A DNA stretch of 64,000 nt from Pristionchus mayeri (lineage: Eukaryota; Nematoda; Chromadorea; Rhabditida; Neodiplogasteridae), in NCBI GenBank assembly GCA_036245805.1, contig BTRK01000001.1, forward strand, positions 25,861,087-25,925,086, read 5' to 3'. Shown here piece after piece: positions 1-9,850 of the stretch. How positions within the stretch are numbered: position 1 is the stretch's first letter; every line of letters begins with the position of its first letter. The notes below the pieces were generated by a model that saw only the letters and a list, made by a program, of their open reading frames with translations, had not been told where the DNA came from and made no database searches. The position numbers and the translations under genes are program-made.

Positions 1-153
1 TTGTCTACATCGATGCGCAAAGCTGATGAAGTTCGTAATTTTTGTAATTGTATATTGAAAATTATCGCTAAGATAAAAATTATCCGCTAGTTCTAGTATT
101 GAAAATCCTTAAATGTTCAGAACAAAGAAAATTAATCTTATTATTTTTTTCAG

Positions 154-2036
154 GATTGGATCTCGGAAGTTCCCTCCCCATCACGTGGAGGTGGATGCAA
201 TCCAGAGGAAGGCGACCCAGATCTATCACAAGGTTGAATAAAACATTCATAATATTGTCAGTCAGTAGAAGGGGAAGGCTAATAATCGATCGGTTCCTGC
301 AGGTCTTCTTCCCCGATCAATCAGAAGACGCCATCGAGGTTTCCTCGTGCGCTCGCGCCTCAGATCTCATCCACAAGATCTCCACCAGACTGGGGCTCAA
401 GTCCAGCGAGGGATTCTCCCTCTTCATCAAGTTCACTGACAAGGGTGAGAACATTCCATGAGGAAATAGTAATAGGCCATGCTGATTCAGTGTTGTCGAT
501 GCCCGAGACTGATTTCTTCTTCGACTTCATACGTCAACTCTCTAACTGGGCGATTTCCTCTGCTGCAAAGGTAAGATTAAATTTTTATAAACTTTACAAT
601 GATTGAATTGTCGAAATGAATTGTAGGACAAGGACCCTTCTACTCCTCCCGCTCCCATCTCCTACCAAGTGTTCTTTATGCGGAAGTTGTGGTTGAATTC
701 ACAACCAGGGGAAGATCGCGTCGCCGATTTGGTCTTCCATTTCCATCAGGTTAGAGAGATCAAAGAACAACGAGGAGAAAAATTCCTATATTTTCGATCT
801 GACAATCTGAATCCTTCAGGAGCTTCCGAAATACTTGCATGGCTACCACGCCTGTACGAAAGAAGACGCCGTCAAATTGGGCGCCCTTCTGTTGAGAGCG
901 AGAACGAGGTTTGAAAAGATTGTGTTCCAGATCCATAAAGAGAAGCCAAATTAGCGGAAATTCAATTTTGTATGATTTGAGAGAGGACATGGCAGCTCCT
1001 TGGGCCCAACTCAGTCAGCTCCTTCCCGATCTTGTGCCGAAGGATCTAGTGAAGGGATACTCGAACAGTGAATGGAAGAAGGTAGATCAATGGATGAATG
1101 ACCTCTTCAGTTTGCAAGTAATCGATATTCTACAGCAAGTGACGAAGGCGTACGAGAAGGTGGCTGGTCTATCGACGGAAGAGGCCAAGATCTCATTCCT
1201 CGAGAAAGTCTCCCGATGGCCGACATACGGATCCGCTTTCTTCATGGTTCGATTCATTCCTCTTCAGAATACCCTTGATAATCAGTTATCAATCAAGGGG
1301 GAAATCACTCACTCAATCAATTGATTGTATAGCTATGTCATAGTGAATGAATCGGAGGTTTCGAAAGGAAATTTGCTTGTTTTCAAAATGAGCGATAGAT
1401 CAGTTTTCAATCAACTCGTGATATCATTCATTCTCATCGCAGGTGAAACAGTCTTCTGACCCTGGACTCCCCGAGAAAGTTCAGTTGGCCATCAACAGGA
1501 ACGGACTCTTCCTCTACAATGCAGACACGAAGAATCTCGTGGTTCAGGTCAGCAGATTTTGACTACTGAATGGACAAATTTGACTGTTCAGATCCTAAAT
1601 GAAGATGAATCTGACAATTTTGTGAGAAAGGTTCTTCATTTTCAGTATCCACTGAGCGCCATTTCGAACTGGGCCTCGGGCAATACTTACTTCCATGTGT
1701 CTGTCGGAAATGTGAATGGAAAGCAGTCGAGGTTGCTGCTAGAGACCAGCATGGTACGGATTGCGGAGTTTTCGTTTTGAGTTATTTGCTAATCTAACTG
1801 CTTCTATCTAACTGGGTCTTCTAATGCGAAAAATAATATGAACAAGAGAAAAAAGAAGAAATAGGATACAAAAAGTTTAAATCTAGATGCTACCCCTCTG
1901 TTATGTCTATCTTAAATTAAACAAAGTGATCTTTGAGAGCTACAAGATGGACGATCTCCTCACTTCGTATCTCTCTCTGCTCATCGGCGCTCAAACGAGA
2001 AATCCCCGATTGGCGCTTGAGAATCAAGAAATTTGA
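154..2036 (+). CDS. hum-6: Class VII unconventional myosin, C-terminal MyTH4-FERM tail (5' partial)
   Basis: Nine exons read as one tail: 154-232, 303-444, 491-570, 627-749, 820-908, 982-1246, 1443-1547, 1646-1753, 1938-2036, all with GT..AG borders. The product follows the second MyTH4-FERM module of myosin VIIa: [10 protein letters not shown] and [10 protein letters not shown], then [46 protein letters not shown] and finally [12 protein letters not shown]. In animals this actin motor works in stereocilia, microvilli-like projections and phagosomes, and the FERM module binds cargo or membrane adaptors. Motor, IQ and first MyTH4-FERM regions lie upstream of the window. The last exon ends in a short tail (ALENQEI, stop at 2034-2036), slightly different from the vertebrate end. 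Exon 982 uses a weak acceptor (ttgag). The orthology call is firm at family level; the C. elegans symbol is by analogy. Confidence 0.88.
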
Positions 2037-2902
2037 TCTACCTTCTACTTATTGTTTCCCACTTAGCCATCGAAGAGGAAGTCGCCTCTCTCCAACTGAC
2101 GGATCTGCTTCCATTGTTGCCAAATACGAGATTCTCCCGATACTTACATGATTCATTGTACTTAGATAATTGCCCATCTAGTTTTATTCGATCGACTGCT
2201 CAATATACTCCATTGTCTTTCATCTCATTGCCAAATTGTCACAAATTTTCGAAAATACAGATGATTGTAAGTAGGAGCACGGATAATGAATGGATATCGA
2301 ACTGAAGTGCTGCGAAAATAGGTGTAAGTTACTAACAGTGCAGAAATTTGGAATTCCGCAATCGTAAGCTCGTTCCTGATCAATAAAAAACAAACTGAAA
2401 TGCAGTGTGTAGGTACCCGCATTGGTATGGGCACTGGACTCCGTGGAATGAGAAGAGGGATGGCTTCAAAGAAATGACTTCATTCTGCATGTCTTCGACT
2501 GCCTTGAGAGAGCATGCTTCGTGCATTCACATGCTTCTGAAGAGTGCGATAAAAGCCATCTTTGGTTATGAACGATTGAATTGATTGAATGAGTCTGTTA
2601 AAATTGCTGCTCCATCGAAAAGGAAAGGAAAGGAAAGGAAAGGATGGATGAATAGCGTTCAGATAGTTTGGAAAGATGGAGATAGGAGAAAAGCAGAAGA
2701 GGAAAAGTTTGGAGAGAAGCAATTCAGATTGTTGAAAGGAGAAACATCGAAGAAGCGAGAGGAGGAACAAATGAATTAGAAGAAGTGGCGAACTATGATC
2801 TCAAGTACCCGTCCAATCGACATCCCAGTGACCTATCAATAGCACCCATTTTCTAGTAAACAGCAATAGCACAAGTTTTAATGAATCTTTTATCCAACAG
2901 AT
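2037..2902. other. Intergenic, myosin VII to MSP
   Basis: No exon with convincing splice borders or protein similarity is seen. The reading frames present here are short and low in complexity. The stretch probably holds the myosin 3' UTR and, near 2850-2902, the MSP 3' UTR. Confidence 0.5.
2621..2644. repeat. (AGGAA)n microsatellite
   Basis: Five consecutive pentamer units of AGGAA type are visible in otherwise purine-rich intergenic DNA. Confidence 0.85.
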
Positions 2903-3569
2903 TCAAGGGTTGTACTCGATGGGGAGGTTCTTTCTGCGGACCATTCCGTCTCCCTGGAACCACTCGCGGCGGAACTGCTTGGCGGCTCCGTCGGGGGTGT
3001 TGTTCCACTCGATGGTCACACGATCGTTGTTGGTGTCCTGGAAGGAAATTATTTGAATACAGTAGGTAATGGAAAAGGATTGTTTATGGTCAGGCAGATC
3101 AATCGTGAATGGGGAGCACGATAATTATGGAAGTTGTTCTAGTGATAGTCTAGAATAGTCTAGTGTGGAGATACCATATACAGCTACAGTAGGTCAGGGG
3201 AGCAACCGTACCTCCTGTCCGTAGGCGAAGGCGTCGCAGGAGACGGCGATGAGGGCATTCTCCTTGGGGTCGAGGACTCCGGCGGCGGGGTCGACTCCCA
3301 GTCTCTTCATGTTGGTAGTCTTGAAGGCCCATCCAATACGGCGAGCTGAGGAGTTGGTCACCTGGAAAGGGAAGGGTTACTGTGGATCGAACGGAGTAGA
3401 TGGGTGGGGAAGATCAAAGAGAGGCGGGATATCCTACAGGAGGTGGAGGGGGAAGGGGAGGGAACGGTACCTTGATGTGGTATGTGTGCTTGTCATCGTA
3501 GGGGGCGTTGAAGACGATCTTGGTGCCAGGCTGGGTGGCGATATCTCCGGGAGGAACGGACTGGGCCAT
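2903..3569 (-). CDS. msp: Major sperm protein (MSP)
   Basis: Three exons on the minus strand, 3471-3569, 3212-3361 and 2903-3037, join to 384 nt, which gives 127 residues plus stop, the usual MSP length. The product starts [10 protein letters not shown], contains [20 protein letters not shown] and NMKRLGVDP, and ends [14 protein letters not shown] is an immunoglobulin-fold protein. It polymerises into the filaments that drive amoeboid nematode sperm and is released as a signal for oocyte maturation. Introns have clean GT-AG borders and no lesion is seen, so the gene looks functional. A TATA-like box lies about 41 nt upstream of the ATG, consistent with a compact germline promoter. This gene is the strongest evidence that the window is nematode DNA. 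Confidence 0.97.
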
Positions 3570-3608
3570 GTCGACGACTTGGTGTGAGGAGGAGACCGAT
3601 CGAAGGGG

Positions 3609-3618
3609 CTTTTATAGG
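3609..3618 (-). promoter_or_regulatory. TATA-like box of the MSP gene
   Basis: On the minus strand CCTATAAAAG lies about 41 nt upstream of the MSP start codon at 3569. That spacing suits a core promoter with a short 5' leader. GATA cores occur further upstream (for example near 3713-3717), and GATA factors drive MSP genes in C. elegans; use of these sites is inference. Confidence 0.45.
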
Positions 3619-4500
3619 CGAGAGTGGATCAATTACCATTGGACTTTTGCAGTCAAATTGAGGGATCAGAGAGGAGAGAGAAGAGACTCATTGCATTTGA
3701 TTGTGATTAGGGAGATAAAGGGAGAGGCAAATGTCTTTCAAATCGATGGATTTGAAAGACAAAGAAAAATAATTCGAGATAATTGGGTATGCCAAAATAC
3801 CCGGACTGATTTAATCTTTTCTTTGACCTCCGGCACAATCGATATACGCTACCCCTATTGCATCATCATGACGAGTGGTCATTGGCATATTCAAGGGTCA
3901 TTCATTGGTATATTCTTTCCCTATTCAAAATTCCATTTCAGTTTGTCAAGTCTTCTAGTGATGGTAAAATCTAGTCGCCTCGAACCATGCCTCAAGCTGC
4001 ACAATGACTGTGTGACATCGCTCATCGACTCGGCGTTTACAAGTCGACTGCATCAGATACCTTTATCAGATACCAAAAGCTTGATAGTGACAGATGCAGC
4101 TGGGCAGAGGAATCGGTATCTGTTCCCACCTCCAGGAATCGAAATCGCTTCCGCAAGAGGACGCTTCGAATCACACGCAGATGGCCAAGATTCTCGATAT
4201 TTTGAACACATCCGTTCATAGTCGTATCAAGTCCCGGCAGACTCGTCACCCTTACAAGTACATTAATCTGCACTGTCGGTGTGCTTGTAATCGTGAGAGG
4301 AAAATAACGCATTTTGCATATGAGTGGGCGAGTAATAACGAGGACTGTCAATTAATGAGTGAGATTAGCAATTTGCATGTCGCATAAGAGCTAATTGAGA
4401 CAATGTCTGATGTATAGAGGGAAGTAGTGGACACTTCCGTGTCTTGTCACCGGCTGTTATTGTTCTTCTTTGTCGCCAATCGTCCATTCATCGTTCAGAC
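3619..4500. other. Intergenic, upstream of MSP
   Basis: The long reading frames here have no recognisable domain and no convincing splice borders. The part near 3620-3760 is presumably the MSP promoter. Confidence 0.4.
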
Positions 4501-4540
4501 TGAATCGTAGAAAGCGAGAGTCGAGCGGGTCATTCACGAT

Positions 4541-4702
4541 GGACGACCGAGTGAGGAACGGCTGCGGAAAAACTTCGGTCAGTTCCCTCATTGTTATCGT
4601 TCATTTCGACGCAAAAACTACAAATACTGGTTGCCTTGTAATTTGGAATTTTGTGATTTCGACGCTCTAGGAATGACGGCGGACAATTTTGAACTAGAGT
4701 CA
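4541..4702 (+). other. Candidate 5' exons of the caspase-like array
   Basis: Two short ATG-containing stretches precede the first caspase-like copy: an ATG at 4541 (MDDRVRNGCG) followed by a gtcagt donor, and an ATG at 4674 (MTADNFELES) followed by a gtaagt donor at 4703. Either could be the first coding exon supplying the missing N-terminus of the tandem genes. Neither joins exon A of copy 1 in a frame I could prove. The intron after 4703 is recognisably similar to sequence at about 9600-9690, so this leader region was part of the duplicated unit. Confidence 0.25.
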
Positions 4703-4881
4703 TGTAAGTTTTTTCCCCTTCCAATCCCTCTTGCAATGAATCTCGTTCATTGCAAATGGGAGTATGTTGGAAGGGGGGTTCATTCCTTCCTAGTAGTTCA
4801 TTGAAATCGTACTTTCATGGCTAATTGCCTCTCAAAGATAAGCCACCAAATTAAATGCTTTCTTTACGATCTTTCTTGGAG

Positions 4882-6083
4882 AATTGGCTTCATCACCGCT
4901 ACCTCCTCCTTTCCAAGGCTGGAGTCGCCCTCACGGAAGACGATGAGATGCATCTGAGAGTGGCCGAGGCCACTCAGGAAGAGATGGATACCGTAGCCAA
5001 AGCGGTCGGCTACAAAAGGAACAAGCAAGTAGTGAAGACTGCGCAGTTACAAGGAGGAGAATGTGGTGAGACCTACTATTTGTTATAATGTAGCATTGGG
5101 TCGTCAATTCAAATTGAAACGGGCTATTAACTTTAATGTCAAGTATTAAATTTATACTTACAGAGCATGCTGAAGGGAGCAGTGCAGTGGACGATAGAAG
5201 GGATCACTCTTATCGACATGCAATTCGTGAGACCATTTCATTGATCCTTTCTATCCAGACAAATAGATGTTAGCCATACGAATCATAACACAATTCATTT
5301 GACCATATTTGGCAGGACTACACCGTCGATCCCACTCCCTCGTTCCCCACCCCCAACAACCGCCCCACGGGACCAAGGATTATCGCGCTGACGGTGAGAA
5401 CTGCTAACATAGAACAAACAGGGAATTATTTTCACTGCAGGTTGCCAATGGCGCGGAGGATGCGGATGCTGAGCGAGTGCGAGTGGCGAAGGAACTACTC
5501 GCCAACCCAACTCTCATGAAGAATACACTCGTTATACGGGACCTCGGATGCACGGAAGAATCCGTCAATCGGGTGAGATCAAAACACATTTCATTGGTAG
5601 TCTGGGGGAGGGCATCCATAACTCTTGCTAAATGCAAACTTATCTTATATCAATTCGAAGGACTACTCGTCTCGCTTCTTCCCCAGCTCGGCGTCACAGT
5701 GGAGCTGCCCATGTGAGGTGAGTTCGGTCTCAAATGATATCTCTCCAAAAATGATGTCACCCATATTAGGCCACGTACCTCTCATCGATCGTGGAGAAAG
5801 CGCCCGTGCACACGGTCGTCTTCTTCAATCCCACGGTACCCAAGTCGGCGGTGTGCAGACACTCTGGGGAGACATCAACTACAACTGCCAGGTACATTTT
5901 TAAAATTTGACGACACTCAATGCCTAGAATTGGATTCCCTCTCTACAGTACACCATTTGCAGAGGTGCGTAGGTCAGATGAGTCTGACTGTCGGAGACAT
6001 CGTGCATGCCCTCTCCATCGCGGACACCCCAATCGATCTGGTGATACTGGCTTGCGCAGAACCACCCAATCCACTCCCTCCCG
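4882..6083 (+). pseudogene. Caspase-like gene, copy 1 (truncated, frameshifted)
   Basis: Exons A-G are recognisable: 4882-5065, 5164-5226, 5316-5393, 5441-5572, 5661-5717, 5770-5891, 5963-6083. They match copy 2 exon by exon and are almost identical to copy 3. Lesions: exon A is 2 nt short relative to copy 2 before its donor, so exon B is entered out of frame. Exon F lacks one base near 5820, just before the conserved SHG. Exons H and I, the p10-like half, are absent, because sequence after 6100 runs straight into the intron upstream of copy 2. What remains still shows the His-Gly pair (SHGTQVGG) and the Cys region (LACAEPP). It is probably a relic, unless a transcript runs on into copy 2; exon G ends in phase 1 and copy 2 exon A starts in phase 0, so such a fusion would be out of frame. 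Confidence 0.6.
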
Positions 6084-6169
6084 GTACTAATATTCACTAT
6101 TACTATAAGAACTAATTGTCAGGTCCTCACAAAATATTTCGAAAGATTTCCTTACTAAATTTCTTGCAG

Positions 6170-7832
6170 AATTGGAAACACCACCAGTACCTCCTTCTCT
6201 CCAAGAACGGCGTCGTTCTCTCTGATGAGGGCCATTTCCACTTGAGAGTTGCCGATGCGACAGAGACGGAGATGGTAGCAGTCTGCGAGGCAATCGGCCA
6301 CAAATGGAATAAGCGACGAGCGCCGACTCAGCGTGCGCTCAAGGAAGAAATCGTGGTGAGAACTTCTCTCTCTCATGGTGTGACTTTCGGTGCAAAACAA
6401 CACACTTCATAACACGATATTTTTTATATCAGGACTGTGTGAAAATTTGGAAAATGTAGCAATATTTTCTGTTTCTCGTAAAATAAGGGAACATTCCTAA
6501 ATTTCTGGTTTCCGACTCCTATAGTCCTAATCTAGATCTTCTGGTTCTCAAACCTTGAACTACAGGCCAAGCTGAAGGGAGCCCTGCAGTGCACGATCGG
6601 AGGGATCACTCTTATCGACCTGCAATTCGTGAGACCATTTCATTGTTCCTTTCTATCCATACAAATAGATGTTATCAATACATATGATGATAATATGAAT
6701 TTTATGGTATTTGGCAGAACTACACCGTCGACCCCACTCCCTCCTTCCCCACCCCAATTCGACGACCGGACAGCAGTCCAAACGAGAAAACCATCGTGAG
6801 AAGTAGTAATTTTAAACAAATACGAACTTACGTTAATTCCAGGTCGGCAAGGGGCAGGAAGACGCCGATCGGGAGCGAGTGAGGATCGCGAAGGAGTTGC
6901 TGGCAAATCCGGCACTCCTCAAGAATACTCTCATCGTTCGCGACCTCGGCTGTGTCAAGGACATGACAGACCGGGTGAGATCAAAACACATTTCATTGTT
7001 AGTCTGGGGAGGGCATCCATAACTCTTGCTAAATTCAAACTTATCTGATATCCATTCGAAGGACTACTCCTCCCGATATTTCTTCACATCGGCATCGCAG
7101 TGGGGCTGCCCATGTGAGGTGAGTTCGGCCTCAAATGATATCTTTCCGATCGTGTGCAGTCTATTGATCTGCTCATTTCAGCTGACCTACCTGGCATCCA
7201 TAATCGAGAAGACGGCAGTGCACACTCTTCTGTTCGTGCACTCGCACGATAGTCAGATTGGAGGAGTTCAGACTCTGGAGACAGATCTCAATTACAGCTG
7301 CCAGGTACATTATTCACATTTTCATTCATTCAATGTCAAGACTCTTCTTCCCTCTCTACAGTATCCCCATTTGCAGCGATGCAATAGACAGAGAACCATT
7401 CCTGTTCCCGATCTGGTCAACGCCCTCACTGTCGCCGATACGCCCATCGACGTAGTCATCTTCGCCTGCTCGACTCCTCCCGACCCACTCCCGCCTGGTA
7501 CACCCACCCATTCTCCTGCTTCTATTACTACCACAACATTTTCAACATTTTCAGGAGCTCTTCCTCCCCATGCCCGCACTCCCGTCGCCACTCCCCGCGT
7601 TTCGATCCTCTACGTGACCAAACCCGGATTCGCATTTCATGAAATCACCCCCACGGATGAGACCCGCCAATTCATCGTCAAAGTAAGATCGTACCAATTG
7701 TGAGTGTAATATTCATCTTTGAAGGCGTACGAACGATTCAACGGGGATGCAAGACAGGCACGTCAATACCTGAACGGGAAGAGTGCGAGCATCGACAATC
7801 CTTCCCTCACCATTTCCATCGACGAGCAGTAA
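6170..7832 (+). CDS. Caspase-like protein, copy 2 (only intact copy; N-terminus unresolved)
   Basis: Nine exons give about 331 residues: 6170-6355, 6566-6628, 6718-6795, 6843-6974, 7062-7118, 7182-7304, 7377-7497, 7555-7682, 7725-7832. Exons A-F end in phase 0. The order of motifs follows caspases. First a CARD-like stretch (YLLLSKNGVVLSDEG), then a first strand (KTIVG), helix and strand (NTLIVRDLGC). A His-bearing strand follows (HTLLFVHSHDSQIGG), then VPDLVNAL and the Cys-bearing strand (VVIFACSTPP). The p10-like part has ILYVTKPGFAFHE then RQFIVKAYERF, matching caspase YxTxPGxxSW and WFIQxxCEVF. Key differences: His is followed by Asp instead of Gly, QACRG is ACSTPP, and the Arg of SWR that reads P1 Asp is missing. 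It may be a regulator or a protease with changed specificity. The family call rests on motif order read by eye, without a search. Confidence 0.58.
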
Positions 7833-7880
7833 AATATAAATGAAGTGTGCTTATAGTAAAATATAAATGATGTGTGCTTA
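7828..7880 (+). repeat. Short direct duplication with poly(A) signals downstream of copy 2
   Basis: A ~26-nt unit containing AAAATATAAATGA and GTGTGCTTA is repeated twice immediately after the stop codon. The A-rich cores could serve as polyadenylation signals. Confidence 0.55.
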
Positions 7881-8073
7881 TTAGTATCAAAGCCTCGCAA
7901 AGAATCGAACATCTTTTAGGAAAATATTATAAATGGGGAAACCGAGTTCCAAAAAACAAAAATTTTTTTTGAATATAATCTCCTCGATAATGATATGAAA
8001 CAAAATTTTGTCATATCAAACAGGATCTTAATAATAACAAAAGTTTTTTCGTCGCACCCCTAGATTGCCGTAC

Positions 8074-8192
8074 CTCACTATTGATTTCCTTGTTCTTCTC
8101 CATCTCGACATAAGCGAGAATACTGTAGCCGCCATCTTCAGATCGATAGAAATCACAAAACAATCGTCGCTCACTCAAAATTCCATCGATCA
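8074..8192 (-). CDS. Single exon of an unrecognised minus-strand gene
   Basis: A minus-strand stretch with a good acceptor (attgcag at its 5' edge) and donor (gtacgg at its 3' edge) encodes a protein-like segment containing LFCDFYRSEDGGYS and AYVEMEKNKEINSE. It lies tail-to-tail with caspase-like copy 2. A comparable exon lies just past copy 3 at 16679-16755, ending in a similar charged segment and also followed by a gtacgg donor. The duplicated unit may therefore include part of a convergent neighbour gene. I do not recognise the family, and its other exons were not found. Confidence 0.4.
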
Positions 8193-8326
8193 CTGCAATA
8201 TCGTAAATGAAGATTGATCATGCGAAGTCTTCGTTCAGTCAATAATATAATAAGTTTACTCCAGTTACTGACTACTGTACTTATTGACTTCATACTCAGC
8301 ATGAATCTGCCTGCCTAATCGGCCTA

Positions 8327-8452
8327 CTCCATCCACTCCATAAAATCATTAGCTGAATTTAATATCATCTCTCTCTCGATCCATTCAATGGTCGATACAA
8401 GAGAACGAGGAGACGAGACTCCTCCCGGGACTTTAACACAATCGCCTCCATC
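8327..8452 (-). CDS. Candidate terminal exon, minus strand, unrecognised
   Basis: After a ttttttag acceptor the minus strand reads VPGGVSSPRSLVSTIEWIER and ends NDFMEWME-stop at 8327. Composition looks like real protein. No upstream exon or family could be identified, so it could also be chance. Confidence 0.28.
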
Positions 8453-8864
8453 TAAAAAATATAAATTTGTTACATTCACAATGTTGTTTCCAATTGTCTG
8501 CTCTGTACAACTCCGTTTAAAGTTACCCAAAATGATACGCTATTTGTAGTCCTCCATAGCTGATGGGTGAATTAGTTGAGAAAGAACATACAAAATTGTT
8601 AAAAATAATAGTCCCAGGGGAAGGCCAGAAAGGATCCGATTGAAGTTGCCTGAATGTGAGCCGCTCTCTCTCACTTTTGCATACTCTCTCATACACACGA
8701 CGCGTGCACAATGCAAAACACATATCACTGTTCCTCTCCTTCCTCTCCCTGATCGGTAGACCCTCGCTGCTTCCCCATCTTCCCTCCCTCTCCCTGTCGG
8801 TCTCTTCTACTTTCGTTCGTCCCTCTCCCCCCCCCCTTTCTCACTCGAAGGCTCTACAGGAATC

Positions 8865-8951
8865 ATGTTCCACGCCAATCGGCCCGTCCAGAGAGTTCGA
8901 AAAGTCTGTGCAACGCAAGCAGCAATCGCAGCCAGAGCAAGGAAAAACTTG
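8865..8951 (+). CDS. Candidate first exon with Arg/Ala-rich N-terminus
   Basis: ATG at 8865 opens MFHANRPVQRVRKVCATQAA and runs to a gtattt donor at 8952. The arginine- and alanine-rich, acid-free start resembles a mitochondrial presequence. A long CT-rich tract lies upstream (8660-8860), as in some promoters. No downstream exon was assigned, so this is tentative. Confidence 0.25.
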
Positions 8952-8959
8952 GTATTTTT

Positions 8960-9690
8960 GTCTTCCGCTAGAGAGAATGCAACAAAAGGGGGGTGCATAC
9001 TACTGGAGGTAGAAACCTGATAGTTAAACGCTTTTTCTTGCTTGTTTTTGGCATTGTACAGTTACCACCTGTATTTGAACATATGGGAATGACGTCGAAA
9101 TCCCAACACTCCCTCTTCGATCTAGTCGATGAAGGTGGGGGGGAGAGAGCATATTCAACATTTAGCTACTTTTGAAGTGTCGTTTCGCTGTCTTTTGCAA
9201 AGATCCAGTTTGGCGCTTCAACCAAATTTGTAAACCTCAGCACCACCCGAAGGATGTAAGCATGAACGGTCCCTGCACACTCTTACGCATCGAACATTCA
9301 CAGTCATAATATTCGATGTAATGGAAGGGACTCAGTCATCCTAGAGAATCGCCTTCCTCCTTCTCGGTAAAATGGAATAGATTGTCGTTCCCATGATGAT
9401 TATCCAATAAGCTGGAATGATGCCATTCCCTCCTCACCTCACTCTTCTCTTGGGCTGGCAGCTTCTCAACACAACATTCCCATTAGTCTCTCCATAATAT
9501 ACAGACTATGAGAAGAGAACTGCAACAAGGAGGGTAGATTGATAGGATAGGAAGGCGTTTGAATTGATTGCTTACCTGATTGAATCTCTCACGTATCTTC
9601 TTCTGAATTGAACCTTGTTCATGGCAAGAGGGAGTTGGAAAGGAAATCCCATGTACAGCAACAAGTAGATCATTGAACTAATTGTCAGGT
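8960..9690. other. No gene identified; relic of array leader at its 3' end
   Basis: Nothing protein-like is seen. The last ~90 bases (9600-9691) resemble the intron upstream of copy 1 (about 4740-4850), and the final segment (AACTAATTGTCAGGTCCTC) is identical to that just upstream of copy 2 (about 6109-6127). This marks the left flank of the 5.36 kb insertion. Confidence 0.5.
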
Positions 9691-9850
9691 CCTCTTAAAA
9701 AAGGACTTCCACGAACTTCTGTGTAGCTAAACTGGCAACGTGGAAGTGTCGGGGGCGCTTACCCGATCAGGTATCACTTTGTCCGAAGTGTTACGGATGC
9801 CTACGAATCGCGCAGTGAAATTTTTAATTTTCATTGACGCTGCAGGCGAA

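Noticed and set aside
3249..3587. Plus-strand reading frames over the MSP locus
   Set aside because: They are antisense shadows of the MSP exons, which match the protein family across their full length on the minus strand.
5820..5830. Loss of the active-site His in caspase copy 1
   Set aside because: The His codon is present in the shifted frame (SHGTQVGG); the actual lesion is a single-base deletion just upstream.
7377..7390. Apparent 1-nt frameshift between caspase copies at the start of exon G
   Set aside because: Using the later acceptor (tttgcag) puts all four copies in the same phase, so the length difference is intronic.
7322..7591. Minus-strand frames over the caspase-like exons
   Set aside because: Antisense shadows of exons G and H; no independent splice pattern.
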